DNA from: Alcanivorax sp. 1008 | Lineage (GTDB): Bacteria; Pseudomonadota; Gammaproteobacteria; Pseudomonadales; Alcanivoracaceae | Reading direction: 5' to 3' | DNA: 64,000 nt | NCBI RefSeq assembly: GCF_020667895.1 | Contig: NZ_JAFMPS010000002.1 | Coordinates: 15,131 to 79,130 of the forward strand | Shown: positions 56,604-64,000 of the stretch, one piece after another | Position numbering within the stretch: position 1 is the first letter of the stretch | How the letters are laid out: the number at the start of each line of letters is the position of its first letter | Notes under the pieces: model-generated | What the model was told of the DNA's origin: nothing | The model's input: the letters and a program-made list of their open reading frames with translations, nothing else | Database searches by the model: none | Position numbers and translations under genes: made by a program

Positions 56604-58943
56604 CTAACGATCGCGGTACAACCACTGCATGATGGCTGGCATCAGCACAAAATCGCCAAGCACGCCGAGCGCCAGAATACTGCTGCTGATCACGGCAAAC
56701 AGGGAAATAATCCCGATTTGAGAAAAGCCCAGCATGGCAAATGCCCCGATCAGCACCAGTGAGGTAGCCAGCATGGCATGACCACTTGTCTGCAGTGCGT
56801 GCTGACTGCTCTGTGCCGCCGTTTGACCGGATGCTCGCGCCGTCTGGAAATTATTCAGAAAGTGAATGGTGTCATCAACGATCACGCCAATAATCAGCGA
56901 GCCGATCATGATAGTAATCATATCGAGCTGTGCACCGGCCGCCGATATCGCTGCCAGCACCAGCAGAATCGGCACCACGTTCGGCAGCATTGCCAACGTC
57001 GCTGTTGGTAAAGAGCGGAAGAACAGCGCCATCATTGTTAGCACCATCAACATGGAGGCAACAAAGCTCATGGCAGCGCCAGAGATAATTACATCCAGCG
57101 TATGGCGCAGGATTGGCAAGAACCCGGTTGCTTCCGCGACAACGCCGTCATGTCTTCGCAGCACGTCGTCAACCAGCCTTTTCGGAGTATCGTATTCCAT
57201 TGCCCAAGCGCGAGAGGTGGCCAGCGTCATACGAGCATAGCGGTAATCACCACTGACCAGCGCATGGAACGCATCTGGCATGCCAATCTGAAAGAAACGC
57301 AGATCACGCCATACCAGATCATCCGCATTGCTGAACTCGGCATAGTCAAGCGAGCGCCCATCCATGGCACGAGAGATATCTTCAAGATATGTCTGCACCG
57401 AAGATACCGATGAGAATACGGTGGCCGCCTCACCGGCGGAGAAATCCTCTGCAATATCCCGCAACAAGGTAATAAATTCGGACTTGCGAACACCGCCCGG
57501 CGCGCCACTATCAATAACAAGCTCAAAAGGAGAGGCTGCAGCAAAGTTCTGATCAAGGAGTTTGAAGCCGCGAATTTCAGTCCACTCGTCAGGCACCCAA
57601 GCCAGTGTATCGTGGTTAAGGCGAAGCGAGGACAACGAGTAGATCGCCATGCCTCCAGCCAGCATTGTCGCCAGAATAATCTTTCCCGCATGGCGACCCG
57701 CTAGAGCCACGCAAAACACTGCTGTCCGATCGATTAATTCTCGCCTACCGAATAACACTGTCGATGCAGCAACCGGCATGGGCGACCATGACAGCGCGAG
57801 CGCCGCTATCGCAAAAGTAAACAGGCAAGCCAACAGCGTGGCGATGCCGGCAAACAGGCCAAAGCTGGACAACGCCTGAATGCCCACCAGCATGAAGGAA
57901 AAAAGTCCCGCAGCTGTGGTCAGCGAAGTCATCAACACCGGCCGTGCGGTTTCGGTCAGGGCCGCAGAGAAGGCCTGCCGCGGGGTGTTCTTCAGTTCGA
58001 TATGTCGGCTATAGGCATTCAGAACATGGACCGCATCAGCAACCCCCAGACCGACGATCAGGGGTGGCATGATAATAAGTGTCAGCTGCAGCGGCTGCCC
58101 GACCAGGGCCATAATCGCGAAGGTGACAACGGCCGTGGTAATAATAATTGCCAGCGGCAGGACCACAGCCATGGGACTACGGAACAACAGCCAGATGAGC
58201 AGCATACCCACTACCAAACTGGCCACACCCAGCACCAGCAACTCACGCACAAAGGCTCGCTGGATGGCTGCATCTGCCGCCGCCTCTCCAGTCAGCTCCA
58301 AAGAAAAATCCTCCGCCTGATGCTGCGCCAGCAATGGCCGAATGGCATCCACCAACTCAGCGTAGCCCACCGCTCCCATCGGAACAGTCTTGTCACCCTG
58401 ACGCAGGGTGCTGTTCAACTGCAGCACGATCAAAGTGAAATTCCGCGCTGAATTAATCAGCACATTGCGGTAGCGCTCGCTGGACAATACCTCCTGCTGC
58501 CAGGCCAGCCATTGCTCATCCGTTTCCGGCCAGGGGTTAAGCAAACCACTAATAACAGTGCGCTGATCGCGCCGATACAAACGTGGTGCATTAAGAAGAG
58601 AAGTCACCCGACGAACATGAGGAGCCTCTTTCTCAAGCTCCTTATGCAGGTCGCGCAACCGCTGCAGGGTTTGCGGAGCCAACACATCCGCGGCGGATAC
58701 GGTGATCACCGCGTAGGCATCGTTGCCAAAGCGCTCTGTGAAAGACTGATAGGAAACGAATTCAGGCGAATCAAGACCCAACAGGCTACCAACACTGGTG
58801 TCCAGCTCTAGCCTGGGCAGCTGGCTAACAGCGGCGAGCAGCAACAGCGCCAGCAGCGTGGCAGACGTTCTCGGTCGGTCGTACAACCACAGGGCGAATG
58901 TCGCCAGGCGACGGCCAATCAAGTCAGTCAGTCGCACCCGCAC
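56604..58943 (-). CDS. MMPL/RND-superfamily transporter
   Basis: A 779-residue inner-membrane exporter with the RND layout: one transmembrane helix (about 25-45), a periplasmic domain, helices 2-6 (about 230-390), a helix near 425, a second periplasmic domain, then five C-terminal helices (about 620-775). Acidic transmembrane residues occur in LIVGLGVADAVHVLNAYSRH and GVIVDDTIHFLNNFQTA, typical of MMPL-type lipid or hydrophobe exporters. The upstream lipoprotein gene is separated from it by a terminator. Substrate unknown. Confidence 0.87.
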   Translation of the reverse strand: MRVRLTDLIGRRLATFALWLYDRPRTSATLLALLLLAAVSQLPRLELDTSVGSLLGLDSPEFVSYQSFTERFGNDAYAVITVSAADVLAPQTLQRLRDLHKELEKEAPHVRRVTSLLNAPRLYRRDQRTVISGLLNPWPETDEQWLAWQQEVLSSERYRNVLINSARNFTLIVLQLNSTLRQGDKTVPMGAVGYAELVDAIRPLLAQHQAEDFSLELTGEAAADAAIQRAFVRELLVLGVASLVVGMLLIWLLFRSPMAVVLPLAIIITTAVVTFAIMALVGQPLQLTLIIMPPLIVGLGVADAVHVLNAYSRHIELKNTPRQAFSAALTETARPVLMTSLTTAAGLFSFMLVGIQALSSFGLFAGIATLLACLFTFAIAALALSWSPMPVAASTVLFGRRELIDRTAVFCVALAGRHAGKIILATMLAGGMAIYSLSSLRLNHDTLAWVPDEWTEIRGFKLLDQNFAAASPFELVIDSGAPGGVRKSEFITLLRDIAEDFSAGEAATVFSSVSSVQTYLEDISRAMDGRSLDYAEFSNADDLVWRDLRFFQIGMPDAFHALVSGDYRYARMTLATSRAWAMEYDTPKRLVDDVLRRHDGVVAEATGFLPILRHTLDVIISGAAMSFVASMLMVLTMMALFFRSLPTATLAMLPNVVPILLVLAAISAAGAQLDMITIMIGSLIIGVIVDDTIHFLNNFQTARASGQTAAQSSQHALQTSGHAMLATSLVLIGAFAMLGFSQIGIISLFAVISSSILALGVLGDFVLMPAIMQWLYRDR

Positions 58944-58980
58944 TGCTCCGTATCAGATTAAATCAGGGAGTAAAAAGGTT

Positions 58981-59004
58981 GGCGGACGGCCCGGCCGGAC
59001 CGCC
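58981..59004 (-). terminator. Terminator after the 59-kb lipoprotein gene
   Basis: A G/C-rich hairpin with outer arms GGCGG (58981-58985) and CCGCC (59000-59004). On the minus strand it is followed by AACCTTTTTAC. It separates the lipoprotein gene from the MMPL gene. Confidence 0.65.
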
Positions 59005-59019
59005 GCCAAGGTGAAGTAA

Positions 59020-59961
59020 TCAGCGGCCGGAGCCGAGACCATCCACCACGCCGCAGCCAAGGCGCTCACCGGCTGCATTAGCCGGCACCACCGCAGTGTA
59101 TTCACCGGGGTTGCCCGTGGGGCGTACTTGCACGTCAGGATAGTCGTCGGAGCTCAGTACCAGCACACCGGCCAGCCACTCACCACTTTCCGGGTCCACC
59201 TGAAGCGGCTCGGCTGGGGTACTCAAAGCAAAAACATCGCCGCTGCTGTTCTGCACATAGCGACCATCTTCAACCCGAGTAATAACCAGCCCGTCCTGCT
59301 CCCAGCGCTCGGCCTGCAGCGCTTGCACCGTATCAGTGATGCCAGCAGTCTGATGATTGACCACCAGCTCATCGATGCTCACTTGGTCCGGCGCGTCAGC
59401 GTTCGGCGCCAACGGGCGACCCGTATCCGGACGACCATAGACGGCTCGCCCACCGGTCATGCTGACAACGAAAGAATCTTCAGCAGAATTTGCCTGCAGT
59501 CCGGAAAACTCAGTGAGAAGCTCACTTGGCATACCCATGCTGGTCAGTTCACTGGCGCGTATCTGACCACTGAAACGAATATCACCTTCCGGCGATGACA
59601 TGCAGTACTCCTGCATATCCAAATCGTAATCCGTGCGTTCCGCATCGCTCCCTTCAAGCGGAGTGAAGTACACCCAGCCACCACACTGACCAGCAATATC
59701 AAACCGATACAGATCACCGGACTCCGTGGAGTCGCCGCCCTCAGGTGAAATGGAAGCCAAATTAATCAGCTCATTCAAACGGGTCAAAGCGAGCTGAGTA
59801 TTAGTCAATCCATCGTCCACCAGCAGGGTCTTGGCGCAGCGCGGCGCCGAGCCGTAGGCAAAATCTCCCGGGCCCACATCGCCGCCACCGCAACCAGCCA
59901 AGGCCGCAGCGACAGCCATAGCAAGCGCCTTGCCTGGAATGGTCATAATTGTCTTGTACAT
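59020..59961 (-). CDS. Predicted lipoprotein of unknown function
   Basis: A 313-residue predicted lipoprotein (lipobox LAGC, Cys24, followed by GGGD). The mature sequence is acidic and beta-rich, with Cys residues near 42, 93, 119 and 302 that could form disulfides. I recognise no family. A ribosome site AGGG precedes ATG 59961. It follows the small outer-membrane barrel gene by 26 nt and is probably co-transcribed with it. What it does is unknown. Confidence 0.65.
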   Translation of the reverse strand: MYKTIMTIPGKALAMAVAAALAGCGGGDVGPGDFAYGSAPRCAKTLLVDDGLTNTQLALTRLNELINLASISPEGGDSTESGDLYRFDIAGQCGGWVYFTPLEGSDAERTDYDLDMQEYCMSSPEGDIRFSGQIRASELTSMGMPSELLTEFSGLQANSAEDSFVVSMTGGRAVYGRPDTGRPLAPNADAPDQVSIDELVVNHQTAGITDTVQALQAERWEQDGLVITRVEDGRYVQNSSGDVFALSTPAEPLQVDPESGEWLAGVLVLSSDDYPDVQVRPTGNPGEYTAVVPANAAGERLGCGVVDGLGSGR

Positions 59962-59987
59962 CGTTTTGCCCTCTTTTCAGGCTGGCA

Positions 59988-60533
59988 TCAGAAGTAGAAG
60001 TTAAACATCACTTCAGCAACACCCAGATCCAGAGTAGTGAAATCCAGATCTCCACCGAAATCACTAAAGGCGCCGCCTACTTTGGCCGCCACCGAGGCAT
60101 TTTTGGTGAACAGGTACTCGGCACCGAAGTAACCACCCAGGCTAACAATGTCGCCATCGATAGTGCCGCCGGCATTGTCGTCAACGCCATCCAGCTTGAT
60201 ATAGCTCAGCGAGCCATCAAGAAAAGTACGCAGCGGACCGGGGCGAGACTGATACAGGCGCACACCACCACCCAGAGCAGCGTTGGTGCCTTCTTCGTGA
60301 TTGATCAGTCGCACGCTGCCATAAGCCATGAGGTCCTTGCTCAGAAACAGGCCCAGGTTGTAAGTCGGGCCGGCGGGCAAACCGAGGGCCTGAAACGCCA
60401 CATTACTTTCGTTGAATACATTGGACAGGAACAACGCCTTGCTGCCCTCACCCGGCTGGACGGGCGGCGCAGCATGGCTGACACCAGAAATCAGAGATAC
60501 GGCAAGCACGGCAGCAGAAGCATATCGAAGCAT
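59988..60533 (-). CDS. Small outer-membrane beta-barrel protein (YfaZ-like)
   Basis: A 181-residue exported protein: signal peptide about 1-21 (cleavage at SHA-A), then alternating amphipathic strands (about eight), Gly-rich turns and a C-terminal Phe (FNFYF), the signal for the Bam complex. It resembles YfaZ-type barrels (FLSNVFNESNVAFQALGLPAGPTYNLGLFLSKDLMAYGSVR). Function is unknown. It heads the barrel-lipoprotein pair and is divergent from the MpaB-type oxygenase gene. Confidence 0.7.
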   Translation of the reverse strand: MLRYASAAVLAVSLISGVSHAAPPVQPGEGSKALFLSNVFNESNVAFQALGLPAGPTYNLGLFLSKDLMAYGSVRLINHEEGTNAALGGGVRLYQSRPGPLRTFLDGSLSYIKLDGVDDNAGGTIDGDIVSLGGYFGAEYLFTKNASVAAKVGGAFSDFGGDLDFTTLDLGVAEVMFNFYF

Positions 60534-60635
60534 GATTTTTTCCTTATTTTGGGCTGTTTAGTGGGTGCGCTGCTATAGGGGGTTTAAAGACCTCCCAAAT
60601 ACTGGGCGTAGTATCAATCCGGGCAGCATGGGCAG

Positions 60636-60653
60636 TATTGATATTCATCAATA
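60636..60653. promoter_or_regulatory. Palindrome in the barrel/oxygenase divergent region
   Basis: TATTGAT-ATTC-ATCAATA is a perfect 7-bp dyad between two divergent genes; an ATCAAT half-site recurs 20 bp to the left. It looks like an operator for a dimeric repressor, but the regulator is not in the window. Confidence 0.4.
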
Positions 60654-60739
60654 TCCCGGTCATTGCCGGCCTCATAAGAGCGCTGTTATGCTGCAACAGA
60701 ACCCGTGAGTTCTGATGTAGGTCCAGACAGGAGCCAGCC

Positions 60740-61981
60740 ATGACCAGCGCAACCCATCCCTCCCTGAATGTGCTTAACCGTGTTGGCGATCCGAATCGCC
60801 CCGGTCTGCGCTGGGGAAGACGTATCTTCCGCTGGATATATGGCTCAGACCCTCACCCAACCGCCGGGCAGATGAACGAAATCCGCCGCAGCATGCTGAG
60901 CGGCGACCCGCGCGCCGACGCTGTAGTTGCCATGTACAAAAGACTTCCCGCCGGACAAGGCCGCAAGCTGCTGGATCAGGCGCTGGAAAGCGGTCTGCAT
61001 ACACTGACTGACCCGCCCGCCGAGCTGGTCGCCCTGTTCGAGCAAGTGGACCACGAACCTATCTGGCTGGATCGCGACAAGCTCAACCTTGCCTGCGATG
61101 TTTCGCGCCGGGTTGGCCTGTCCGGCGAGCTGGTACTGCGCAACCTGTCATTGATGGGCGGCTATCTGGGGGCCGCTGCAGCCAAACCCCTGGTATTCAC
61201 CGGCCAGCTTGACCGCAGAACTCCGGGTCGACTGGTGGAAACCAGCAAATTCTGGCTGGACGTCACTACTCGTGGCGGACTTGAGCGCGACGCCGAAGGC
61301 TTTAAAAGCGCCGTGCGGGTGCGCGTCATGCACGCTCAGGTGCGAGCCATGCTGCTTGAATCTGAAAAGTGGGACATGGCCTGGGGCTACCCGTTGAATC
61401 AATGGGACTCCATGGCCACCATTCTCGAGTTCTCGGTGATCCTGCTCAGCGGACTACGCTCAATCGGCTTTATCTTCAGCAAACGCGAGCGTGAGGCGGT
61501 GGTCCATCAATGGCGCTATATCGGCTATCTGATGGGTGTCGAGGAACGCATTCTGCCCACCTGTGAGGACGACGCCATGCGCGCCCTCTATCAAATTGTC
61601 GCCACCATCTGCGACAGCGATGAAGACAGCAAGCTGCTCGGCCAGTCACTTGCCAATGCCACCCTGCAGTTCGCCGATGACCGCTGGATCAGTCAACAGC
61701 TGGCCAAAGTAGAAAGCACCCTGCGTACTGGCTACACCCGTTACGTTCTTGGCGATGAGGCGGGCGATACTCTGGGCTTGCCGCGCACCGCAGCAAAATA
61801 CTTCTGGCCAGCACAGATTCCGCTGCGGGTCAGTGCCGAGCTGGTTCGCATGGCACTGCCGCCGGTGAACAAGGCTTTGGTAAAACGAGGCGAGAGAGCG
61901 GTACGCAATCAGTTCCCGAAGCAAGTTAGCCGGACCAAGGCAGACACCAGCTTTACCCCGGTTTCGGGGTTGGCGCGCTAA
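60740..61981 (+). CDS. MpaB-type oxygenase (DUF2236)
   Basis: A 413-residue protein of the MpaB/DUF2236 family, mostly helical. The conserved block is GFKSAVRVRVMHAQVRAMLL (about 190-209), containing the Arg and His believed to serve heme in MpaB and latex-clearing proteins. A further conserved region is MGVEERILPTCEDDAMRALYQ. No signal peptide is present. An AGGAG site precedes the ATG. It probably oxidises a hydrophobic substrate; this is family-level inference. Confidence 0.8.
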   Translation: MTSATHPSLNVLNRVGDPNRPGLRWGRRIFRWIYGSDPHPTAGQMNEIRRSMLSGDPRADAVVAMYKRLPAGQGRKLLDQALESGLHTLTDPPAELVALFEQVDHEPIWLDRDKLNLACDVSRRVGLSGELVLRNLSLMGGYLGAAAAKPLVFTGQLDRRTPGRLVETSKFWLDVTTRGGLERDAEGFKSAVRVRVMHAQVRAMLLESEKWDMAWGYPLNQWDSMATILEFSVILLSGLRSIGFIFSKREREAVVHQWRYIGYLMGVEERILPTCEDDAMRALYQIVATICDSDEDSKLLGQSLANATLQFADDRWISQQLAKVESTLRTGYTRYVLGDEAGDTLGLPRTAAKYFWPAQIPLRVSAELVRMALPPVNKALVKRGERAVRNQFPKQVSRTKADTSFTPVSGLAR

Positions 61982-62002
61982 CCGGCACCGGTTGCCCCGG
62001 AA

Positions 62003-62035
62003 AACAAAAAGCCCCGCTTGGCGGGGCTTTTTGTT
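62003..62035. terminator. Bidirectional terminator between the oxygenase gene and tRNA-Phe
   Basis: Fifteen-base perfect arms (62003-62017 and 62021-62035), core GCCCCGC/GCGGGGC with a TTG loop and A/T tracts on both sides. It serves the MpaB gene from the left and tRNA-Phe from the right. Confidence 0.93.
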
Positions 62036-62045
62036 GTTACTAATT

Positions 62046-62121
62046 TGGTGCCCGGAGGCGGAATCGAACCACCGACACGAGGATTTTCAATCCTCTGCTC
62101 TACCAACTGAGCTATCCGGGC
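62046..62121 (-). tRNA. tRNA-Phe (GAA)
   Basis: A 76-nt tRNA with encoded CCA. The acceptor stem GCCCGGA pairs with TCCGGGC. The D-loop is AGCTCAGTTGGTAGAGC, the anticodon loop TTGAAAA gives anticodon GAA for phenylalanine, and the T-arm contains GGTTCGATTCC. It has its own promoter on the minus strand and ends in the shared terminator. Confidence 0.98.
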
Positions 62122-62136
62122 TTTGGAGAGGGCGCT

Positions 62137-62165
62137 ATTAAAGCGATTCGGCCCTGCCGGGTCAA
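62137..62165 (-). promoter_or_regulatory. Sigma-70 promoter of tRNA-Phe
   Basis: TTGACC (-35, 62160-62165) and TTTAAT (-10, 62137-62142) with a 17-nt spacer on the minus strand. The bases after the -10 are G/C-rich (AGCGCCC), as expected of a stringently controlled stable-RNA promoter. The predicted start is about 9 nt before the tRNA. Confidence 0.75.
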
Positions 62166-62177
62166 CCGAGCGGGCGG

Positions 62178-62450
62178 CTATTTTTCCGGTGGGACGTAGC
62201 CTTCGGCCTGGTCGAATGGCTGATTGGCCAAAAAACGCTCACGCTGGCCATCCAGATAAACCTTGGTGGCCGGGTCCATGACGCTGAGCCGCTTTTCGTT
62301 GATCAGCATGGTCTGCTGGGACAGCCACTCCTGCCAGGCCTGCTTCGACACGTTATCGAAGATCTCCTGCCCTTTGGGGCCGGGGAACGGCGGGCGCTCC
62401 AGTCCTTCAAGCTGCTGCTGGAGTTTGCGGCAGAAAACCATTCTGGTCAT
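62178..62450 (-). CDS. yggX: Fe(2+)-trafficking protein YggX
   Basis: A 90-residue protein that protects iron-sulfur enzymes and traffics iron. The N-terminus [10 protein letters not shown] carries the conserved Cys; [24 protein letters not shown] is diagnostic. Starting at ATG 62450 matches relatives; the ATG eight codons upstream is less likely. In many gammaproteobacteria it follows mutY directly; here it is separated by an amidase, transporter, envelope and oxygenase genes plus tRNA-Phe. Confidence 0.93.
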   Translation of the reverse strand: MTRMVFCRKLQQQLEGLERPPFPGPKGQEIFDNVSKQAWQEWLSQQTMLINEKRLSVMDPATKVYLDGQRERFLANQPFDQAEGYVPPEK

Positions 62451-62551
62451 CGGGGTGAGCCTCGTGCTTTGCATTGGGCGGGAAGTGTCGCACTGGTTGT
62501 GCCGACACGCAAAGCAGTCATCAGATGATTAATAGCGGCAGTGAACTCGAC

Positions 62552-62664
62552 GGTTGTTCAGGTGGTTAGCCCTGCCCGGGACACGCGGCAAGTACATCCC
62601 TGTAGCTCCTCTCAGCCATCCCTGGCTTCGAGGGTCCCGGACAGGGCTAACCACCTGAACAACC
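62552..62664. repeat. Nested palindromic element 1 upstream of htpG
   Basis: Outer arms of 31 nt (62552-62582 and 62634-62664) pair with one mismatch around a 51-nt core. The core holds two small hairpins, TAC-ATCCCT-GTA (62593-62604) and AGCC-ATCCCT-GGCT (62614-62627). Both loops are ATCCCT (AGGGAT on the other strand). Together with element 2 it fills the only gene-free stretch longer than 300 nt (62451-62918). It has no coding content that I can see. Confidence 0.85.
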
Positions 62665-62709
62665 TGCATCCTGCTTCTTTAAAAGTTGGCAAGAATGCCA
62701 ATGCGAGGT

Positions 62710-62817
62710 TCTTTGGGGTGTCAGGGGTTGCCGGGACTGTGTGAGGCAGGGATGCCGAACTCAAGCCCCCATGGATGGGTTCACGGCGTGTCCCGGCAAC
62801 CCCTGACACCCCAAAGA
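62710..62817. repeat. Nested palindromic element 2 upstream of htpG
   Basis: Perfect 28-nt outer arms (62710-62737 and 62790-62817) enclose a 52-nt core. Inside are GGC-AGGGAT-GCC (62745-62756) and CCC-ATGGAT-GGG (62768-62779). The core layout matches element 1 in reverse orientation, but apart from the innermost CCGGGAC/GTCCCGG the outer stems have a different sequence. Confidence 0.88.
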
Positions 62818-62852
62818 GCCGGACAATCCCACTGCCTACCCCACCAACAAAG

Positions 62853-62880
62853 CTTGAAAAACAAAACCCAGCCCCCATCT
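62853..62880 (+). promoter_or_regulatory. Sigma-32 heat-shock promoter of htpG
   Basis: CTTGAAA (62853-62859) and CCCCATCT (62873-62880), spaced by 13 nt, match the RpoH consensus fully, with the same spacer length as the hslVU promoter. The predicted start is near 62887, about 32 nt before the htpG ATG. Confidence 0.9.
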
Positions 62881-62918
62881 GCCCTTGGTCAACCGAACAA
62901 CCACGAGGACTCACCCCC

Positions 62919-64000
62919 ATGTCTGCGACTGCCCAGACCGAAAAGCGCGAATTCCAGACCGAGGTCAAACAGCTACTCCATCTGATGGTGCATTCGCTGT
63001 ACTCGAACAAGGAAATCTTCCTGCGCGAACTGATCTCCAACGCCTCTGATGCCGCCGACAAACTCAAATTTCTCGCCCTGCAGGACGACAGCCTGTATCA
63101 GGGTGACAGCGACCTAAGCATCCACATCGAAACAGACAAGGAAGCCGGCACCCTGACCATCCGCGACAACGGCATCGGCATGAACCGGGAAGAAGTCGTC
63201 GCCAACCTCGGCACCATCGCCAAATCCGGTACCGCTGACTTCCTCAAGAACCTGTCCGGCGACCAGAAAAAAGACTCCCGCCTGATCGGCCAGTTTGGCG
63301 TCGGCTTTTACAGCGCCTTTATCGTCGCCGAAAAAGTGGAAGTATTTACCCACAAGGCGGGCACCGAGGCAAAAGACGGTGTTTACTGGAGCAGCGAAGG
63401 CAGTGGCGAGTTCGATCTTGGCAGCGCCGAGATGACTGAGCGCGGCACCCGCATCGTGCTGCACCTGCGCGCGGATGAAAAAGAGTTTCTCGAACCCTGG
63501 CGTCTGAAAAGTCTGGTACGCAAATACAGCGACCATATCGCCGTTCCGGTATTAGTCCGCGATGAGAAGCCTGCTGAAGAAGAAGGTAAAGAACCGGAAA
63601 TCAGCTGGGACCAGGCTAATACCGCCACTGCCCTGTGGACTCGCAACAAGAGCGACATCAAGGACGACGAGTATCAGGAATTCTATCGCCATGTTTCCCA
63701 CGATTTCGCCCCAGCATTGGCGTGGAGTCATAACCGTGTGGAAGGCAAACTGGATTACACCTCGCTGATCTATGTGCCAGAAAAAGCCCCCTTCGATATG
63801 TACCAGCGGGATAAACCCCACGGCCTGAAACTGTATGTGCAACGCGTCTTTATCATGGACGACGCAGAACAGTTTCTGCCGCTCTACCTGCGCTTTATCA
63901 AAGGCATCGTGGATAGCAACGACCTGTCCCTGAACGTGTCCCGGGAAATCTTGCAGCAGGACAAAACAGTCAACTCGCTAAAAAGCGCACTAAGCAAACG
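62919..64000 (+). CDS. htpG: Molecular chaperone HtpG (Hsp90), N-terminal part, cut by window edge
   Basis: The first 360 residues of bacterial Hsp90, a homodimeric ATP-dependent chaperone. The GHKL ATPase domain shows [35 protein letters not shown] (Asn for Mg), DNGIGMN and the lid region [14 protein letters not shown]. The middle domain follows with [16 protein letters not shown] and [27 protein letters not shown]. The gene continues beyond base 64000. It has its own sigma-32 promoter. Confidence 0.97.
   Translation, partial: MSATAQTEKREFQTEVKQLLHLMVHSLYSNKEIFLRELISNASDAADKLKFLALQDDSLYQGDSDLSIHIETDKEAGTLTIRDNGIGMNREEVVANLGTIAKSGTADFLKNLSGDQKKDSRLIGQFGVGFYSAFIVAEKVEVFTHKAGTEAKDGVYWSSEGSGEFDLGSAEMTERGTRIVLHLRADEKEFLEPWRLKSLVRKYSDHIAVPVLVRDEKPAEEEGKEPEISWDQANTATALWTRNKSDIKDDEYQEFYRHVSHDFAPALAWSHNRVEGKLDYTSLIYVPEKAPFDMYQRDKPHGLKLYVQRVFIMDDAEQFLPLYLRFIKGIVDSNDLSLNVSREILQQDKTVNSLKSALSK

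Noticed and set aside
62111-62177. Integrative element at tRNA-Phe
   Set aside because: No integrase gene, no duplicated tRNA 3' end and no shift in base composition were seen.
62552-62817. Integron attC sites or a CRISPR array
   Set aside because: The palindromes lack attC core sites (GTTRRRY/RYYYAAC in the right places), and there are no evenly spaced direct repeats with spacers.

Overview
The window reads as chromosomal core DNA of a gammaproteobacterium of the Pseudomonadales/Oceanospirillales type. From memory, the gene order follows the Pseudomonas aeruginosa chromosome closely (pilMNOPQ-ponA-maeB-rpmE-priA-argS-hslVU, then ubiE-ubiJ-ubiB-hisE-tatABC, dtd-pip, ntrBC-glnA-typA, secB-grxC-rhodanese, envC-ctpA-yibQ, hisBHAF, mutY, yggX). 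An Alcanivorax-like relative is my best guess for the organism, but that is inference. No phage, IS element, integrase or CRISPR array was seen.

Layout. 1-4265: the type IV pilus operon pilMNOPQ on the minus strand (pilQ runs off the left edge), divergent from the PBP1A gene ponA. 6808-20032: ponA converges on malic enzyme; then rpmE, priA, argS, an FtsN-like SPOR protein and heat-shock hslVU, followed by a one-chain pyruvate:ferredoxin/flavodoxin oxidoreductase with a dihydroorotate-dehydrogenase-like partner. 20164-25561: an FFLEELY-motif protein, the ubiquinone genes ubiE/ubiJ/ubiB, hisE and the Tat translocon. 25599-29382: minus-strand envelope genes (DUF3332 lipoprotein, alpha/beta hydrolase lipoprotein, DUF4105/Lnb-type protein, DUF3015 protein). 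29491-31360: dtd, pip and a small lipoprotein. 31361-36326: the nitrogen circuit ntrC, ntrB, a DUF4124 protein and glnA, with a textbook sigma-54 promoter and paired NtrC enhancers. 36382-39491: a poorly understood three-gene system (retropepsin-like protein, inactive transglutaminase with 7 TM, RimK-related ATP-grasp). 39687-49406: typA, trmL, secB, grxC, rhodanese, envC, ctpA, yibQ and hisF/hisA/hisH/hisB. 49477-58943: a short PanZ-like acetyltransferase, an orphan 7TM-DISM histidine kinase, AsmA, mutY, an amidase and an MMPL transporter. 59020-64000: a lipoprotein, a small outer-membrane barrel, an MpaB-type oxygenase, tRNA-Phe, yggX, two long nested palindromes and the start of htpG.

How the genes work together. 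Most of the window is cell envelope (pili, peptidoglycan synthesis and splitting, Tat and Sec export, lipoproteins), nitrogen control, histidine synthesis and protein quality control. The regulatory DNA is unusually readable: sigma-32 promoters with identical 13-nt spacers precede hslVU and htpG, and NtrC boxes with matching half-sites precede both glnA and ntrBC.

The points most worth a second look are the nested hairpins before htpG (conserved hexanucleotide loops on changing stems), the retropepsin/transglutaminase-7TM/ATP-grasp system, the DUF4105 protein with an apparent Cys/His thiol centre, the nifJ pair in a place where relatives carry other genes, and the absence of hisI and gpmI from their usual slots. 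Starts were chosen from Shine-Dalgarno sites, family N-termini and overlaps. Family names come from recognition of the translated sequences, not from searches.
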